Part shown: piece by piece, positions 22,297 to 26,156 of the stretch | Layout of the letters: the number at the start of each line of letters is the position of its first letter | Numbering within the stretch: position 1 is the first letter of the stretch | Source of the DNA: JACDBD01 sp050743385 | GTDB lineage: Bacteria; Actinomycetota; Acidimicrobiia; IMCC26256; JACDBD01 | DNA length: 26,156 nucleotides | Assembly: GCA_050743385.1 (NCBI GenBank) | Contig: JBOGFJ010000054.1 | Coordinates: 1-26,156, forward strand | Direction: 5' to 3' | The notes under the pieces: generated by a model | Database searches by the model: none | Told to the model about the DNA's origin: nothing | What the model saw: the letters and a program-made list of their open reading frames with translations, nothing else | Translations under genes and position numbers: made by a program

Positions 22297-22514
22297 CCCC
22301 CGGCGCGTTCGATCGAGCCCGCCTCCCAACGCCCGAGCGGGCCCGGCACGACCTCGAAGTCGACCGTGGCGCCGACGTCGATCGTGCGGGAGCCGTCGGC
22401 GATCGCGGTGCAGTGGAACGGGAAGCGGTCGTGGTCGCTCTCGATCTCTCCGCGGCCACGATGCTCGTCGAAGTCGACCACGCGCCCGTGCCGGAAGGCC
22501 GGGTCGTCGCTCAA
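22293..22514 (-). CDS. Cold-shock-like domain protein
   Basis: A 73-residue protein reading GRVVDFDEHRGRGEIES, then FPFHCTAIADGSRTI and VDFEVVPGPLGRWEAGSI. This is the five-strand cold-shock/OB layout, but RNP1 (KGFGFI in CspA) is replaced by GRGEI and RNP2 by FPFHC. It is a divergent form seen in actinobacteria; nucleic-acid binding is expected but not shown. The TTG start at 22514 overlaps the hisG stop (TTGA), so it is translated as the tail of the rib-hisG operon. Its TAA stop overlaps the opposing GH15 TAG. Confidence 0.82.
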   Translation of the reverse strand: MSDDPAFRHGRVVDFDEHRGRGEIESDHDRFPFHCTAIADGSRTIDVGATVDFEVVPGPLGRWEAGSIERAGG

Positions 22515-23386
22515 TGCACGATCTTGGAGATCGGCAGCTCGATCAGGTCGGTGGCACCGTGCTCCTTGAGCGCCGGGATGAGCGTGTTGATCTCGCTCTT
22601 GGCCACGACCGTCTCCACTGCGTAGGCGTCGGCGCCGAACAGCTTGGCCACGGTCGGTGACTTCAGTGCGGGCAGGAGCGCGATCACGGCGTCGAGACGG
22701 GCCTCGTCGACGTTGAGCTTGACGAGCACCCGGCCGCGGGCCTCGAGCGCACCCGACAGCAGCGTCTGCACCTGCTCCATCGCCTTGCGCTTGCCGGCAT
22801 CGGCGTGGGCGGCGGGGTTGGCGACGAGCTCCGTGTAGGACACGAGGATGGTGTCGAGGATCTTGAGGCCGGCAGCCCGCAGCGCACGCCCGGTCTCGGT
22901 GATCTCGACGACGGCGTCGGCGATCTCGGGCACCTTGGCCTCGGTGGCGCCGTACGACAGTGAGATGTCGGCGTCGACGCCGTGCTTCTCGAGGAAGCGT
23001 CGGGTCAGCTCCGGGTACTCGGTGTGGACCCGGACACCGCGAGGCAGCTCGCTCACGCCGGACGCGGGCGCGTCGGCTGCCACTGCCAACACGACCCGGA
23101 TCGGCCGGGCGGTCGCCTTCGAGTAGTGCAACTCGGTCAGGGTGGTGACCTCGGCGCCGGTCTCCTCGATCCAGTCGCGCCCCGTGATGCCGACGTCGAA
23201 GGTGCCGTCGGCGACGTAACGGGGGATCTCCTGGGGTCGCAGGATACGGACATCGTCGATGCGGGGATCGTCGATGACAGCCCGGTAGTCGACATCGGAG
23301 CCGCGGCTCACGGGGAGGTCGGCATCCTCGAACAGCTGGAGCGTCGCCTGCTCGAGCGAGCCCTTGGGCAGCACCAGACGCAGCAC
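22511..23386 (-). CDS. hisG: ATP phosphoribosyltransferase (long form)
   Basis: A 291-residue HisG catalysing the first histidine step, joining ATP and PRPP. It has the N-terminal LRLVLPKGSLEQATLQLF, a periplasmic-binding-protein-like catalytic region (FDVGITGRDWIEE) and a C-terminal ACT-like regulatory domain (about 215-291; SPTVAKLFGADAYAVETVV). It is therefore the hexameric, histidine-inhibited long form that needs no HisZ. The GTG at 23386 shares one base with the ribH stop (TAGTG). Placement directly after ribH, without hisE between, is notable; no other his gene is in the window. Confidence 0.97.
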   Translation of the reverse strand: MLRLVLPKGSLEQATLQLFEDADLPVSRGSDVDYRAVIDDPRIDDVRILRPQEIPRYVADGTFDVGITGRDWIEETGAEVTTLTELHYSKATARPIRVVLAVAADAPASGVSELPRGVRVHTEYPELTRRFLEKHGVDADISLSYGATEAKVPEIADAVVEITETGRALRAAGLKILDTILVSYTELVANPAAHADAGKRKAMEQVQTLLSGALEARGRVLVKLNVDEARLDAVIALLPALKSPTVAKLFGADAYAVETVVAKSEINTLIPALKEHGATDLIELPISKIVH

Positions 23387-23877
23387 TAGCGCGTCCCCCG
23401 GGCTCCGGGGAGCTGGCGCAACAGGTCGACCATCTCGATCGCGGTGAGCGCCGCCTCGCGGCCCTTGTTGCCCTCGCTCCCCCCCGCGCGATCCATCGCC
23501 TGCTCGACGTCGTCGGTGGTCAGCACGCCGAAGATGACGGGCACGCCGGTGTCGAGTGCCACCCGCGTGACGCCGGCGGCGCACTGGCCGGCGACGTAGT
23601 CGAAATGTGGCGTGCCGCCCCGGATGACCGCACCCAGACAGATGACCGCGTCGAGCTCGCTCGACCCGGCGAGGCGCTGCGCCACGAGCGGAATCTCGTA
23701 CGCGCCCGGCACCCACACGACCGAGACCTCGTCGGAGTCGAGGCCGTGCTCGCGCAACCCGTCGAGCGCGCCCTCGAGCAACGGCTTCGTCACCGAGTCG
23801 TTGAAGCGTCCCGCGACCACTGCCATCCGCATACCGGTGGCGTCCAGGTTGCCCTCGTACGCCGTGTACCGGCCCAC
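23386..23877 (-). CDS. ribH: 6,7-dimethyl-8-ribityllumazine synthase
   Basis: A 163-residue lumazine synthase that condenses ribityl-aminouracil with dihydroxybutanone phosphate. GRFN (23-26), VPGAYEIPL (56-64), GAVIRGGTPHFDYVA (82-96, with catalytic His91) and FGVLTTDDVEQA are canonical. It is expected to form pentamers or 60-mer shells. The GTG at 23877 lies 2 nt after the ribBA stop. Length is normal. Confidence 0.98.
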   Translation of the reverse strand: MGRYTAYEGNLDATGMRMAVVAGRFNDSVTKPLLEGALDGLREHGLDSDEVSVVWVPGAYEIPLVAQRLAGSSELDAVICLGAVIRGGTPHFDYVAGQCAAGVTRVALDTGVPVIFGVLTTDDVEQAMDRAGGSEGNKGREAALTAIEMVDLLRQLPGARGTR

Positions 23878-23879
23878 TC

Positions 23880-25105
<1,226 letters not shown>

Positions 25106-25106
<1 letters not shown>

Positions 25107-25717
25107 CAGCCCGCCTTTCTCGTCACGGCGCCATCGAGCAGGCGCTCTACGTACTTCGCGAGCACATCGACCTCCAGGTTCACGGGTTCGCCGGGGCCCT
25201 TCACGCCGAGGCCCGTGACCGCGAGCGTGTGCGGGATGACGGCGACGTCGAACCCGTCGGCTTCTACACCCGCGACCGTAAGGCTCACGCCGTCGACGGT
25301 GATCGACCCCTTCTCCACGACGTAGCGGAGCACTTCGGGCGGCGCCGAGCACCGCAGCCGGGTGGAGCCGTCGGGCAGCGGGTCGCGCGCCTCGATCCGC
25401 CCGACCGCGTCGACATGGCCCTGCACGAGATGGCCACCGAGGCGATCGGCGAGCCGCATCGGCCGTTCGAGGTTGACGGGGTCGCCGACACCGAGCGAAC
25501 CGAGCGTCGTGCGCTCGAGCGTCTCGATCACCGCGTCGGCGGCCCACCAGCCGTCGCCCCGTTCGACAACGGTCACACAGCACCCGTTGACCGCGATCGA
25601 ATCGCCGACGTCGGCGTCGTCGAGCACCGTGCGAGCCTCGAACTCGAACCGGGCACCACCCTCGCGCGGCTCGACGCGACGCACGCGTCCCCGCTCCTCG
25701 ACGATCCCGGTGAACAT
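25106..25717 (-). CDS. ribE: Riboflavin synthase, alpha chain
   Basis: A 203-residue enzyme that dismutates two lumazines into riboflavin. Two homologous lumazine-binding barrels are visible: the first opens MFTGIVEERG and contains VNGCCVTVVE; the second starts near GHLVQGHVDAVG and contains VDGVSLTVAGV. The ATG at 25717 overlaps the ribD stop (TGATG). The same gene is called ribC in some genomes. Its product works with RibH from the same operon. Confidence 0.97.
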
Positions 25718-26156
25718 CAGGGCCCTCCGGTCTCGCGGGCAGCCTCGTACTCGAGGCGGACGTCGTCACCGAATCGGTGTGCCGACAGGAGCGTCCAGTG
25801 CGGCGCGGTCGTCACCGTCGCCGGGCCGCGCCCCGCGAACGCAGCCCGACCGTCCGGGCCCAGTGCGACCGGCGCGACGTACGCGACCAGACGGTCGGCG
25901 AGGTCGGCGTCGAGCAGCGCGCCGTGGACGGTAGCCCCGCCCTCGACCAGGGCCTGCAGCACGCCGTGGCTCCCGAGGAGCCCGAGCACCGCGGGGAGGT
26001 CGACACCGATGCCGCCCGGCTCGGCCGGGAGGGCCTCCACCTTGGCGCCGGCCGCGCGCCAGGCGTCGACGGTCGACGGGGCGGCCGCGTCGGTCGTGAG
26101 CACGAGCGTGGGCGCGAGCTCCGGATCGAACAGCGGGCCATCGGCCGGGACGCGCC
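25717..26156 (-). CDS. ribD: RibD, C-terminal reductase domain (5' end beyond window)
   Basis: About 145 residues of the 5-amino-6-(5-phosphoribosylamino)uracil reductase domain, open to the window edge. The visible part starts RVPADGPLFDPELAPTLVLT and includes GVLQALVEGGATVHGALLDA, the NADPH/substrate-binding string (EGG) of RibD/RibG. The deaminase half with its zinc motif should lie to the right. Gene order ribD-ribE-ribBA-ribH supports the call over a lone RibD_C protein. The FMN riboswitch, if present, would be outside the window. Confidence 0.92.
   Translation of the reverse strand, partial: RVPADGPLFDPELAPTLVLTTDAAAPSTVDAWRAAGAKVEALPAEPGGIGVDLPAVLGLLGSHGVLQALVEGGATVHGALLDADLADRLVAYVAPVALGPDGRAAFAGRGPATVTTAPHWTLLSAHRFGDDVRLEYEAARETGGP

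Overview
The window is GC-rich bacterial chromosome, almost entirely coding, with many GTG/TTG starts and 4-nt start/stop overlaps. The gene order infC-rpmI-rplT-rRNA methyltransferase-pheS-pheT-argC-J-B-D-F-R-G-H-mpg-tyrS is that of Actinomycetota. The partial 16S rRNA and the overall style suggest a deep-branching member such as the Acidimicrobiia; the class assignment is inference. I see no transposase, integrase, CRISPR array, tRNA or plasmid/phage gene.

Layout. Positions 1-398 are the 5' end of a 16S rRNA gene (minus strand), preceded by a leader with a boxA-like antitermination motif and a good sigma70-type promoter just behind tyrS. From 846 to 11244 the minus strand carries tyrS, a 3-methyladenine DNA glycosylase gene and the complete arginine cluster argCJBDFRGH, read right to left from argC. 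Four-nt overlaps alternate with a few gaps that hold hairpin-rich repeats. A 20-bp divergent promoter separates argC from a plus-strand trio: two small MaoC-type hot-dog proteins and a phytanoyl-CoA-dioxygenase-like enzyme (11265-12864). Facing them is an unusual minus-strand protein with two Clp N-domains, a ClpX-type zinc finger and no ATPase (12812-13840). Next come a 4HBT-type thioesterase, pheT, pheS, an SpoU-family RNA methyltransferase, rplT, rpmI and infC (13943-19866), probably one translation operon led by infC. After a 224-bp divergent leader, the plus strand holds a DUF1844 gene and a GH15 glycosidase (20091-22296). The minus strand from 26156 to 22293 is a riboflavin operon (ribD partial, ribE, ribBA, ribH) that continues into hisG and a cold-shock-like gene.

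Function. The window combines translation (16S, TyrRS, PheRS, IF3, L35, L20, RNA methylase), complete glutamate-to-arginine synthesis with recycling ArgJ and its repressor ArgR, riboflavin synthesis, and the first step of histidine synthesis. These parts are conventional.

Less conventional points are: (i) infC appears to start at a rare AUA codon behind a strong Shine-Dalgarno sequence and a hairpin-rich leader; (ii) the Clp-N/zinc-finger chimera; (iii) a family of hairpin-plus-RBS leader elements at the longer intra-operon gaps (argB-argD, argF-argR, argR-argG, and in looser form rpmI-rplT and rplT-methylase); (iv) back-to-back, apparently leaderless promoters in a 20-bp argC/MaoC gap; (v) a TyrRS whose HIGH-type motif reads HLGF. 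I did not find a clear new defence or mobile system.
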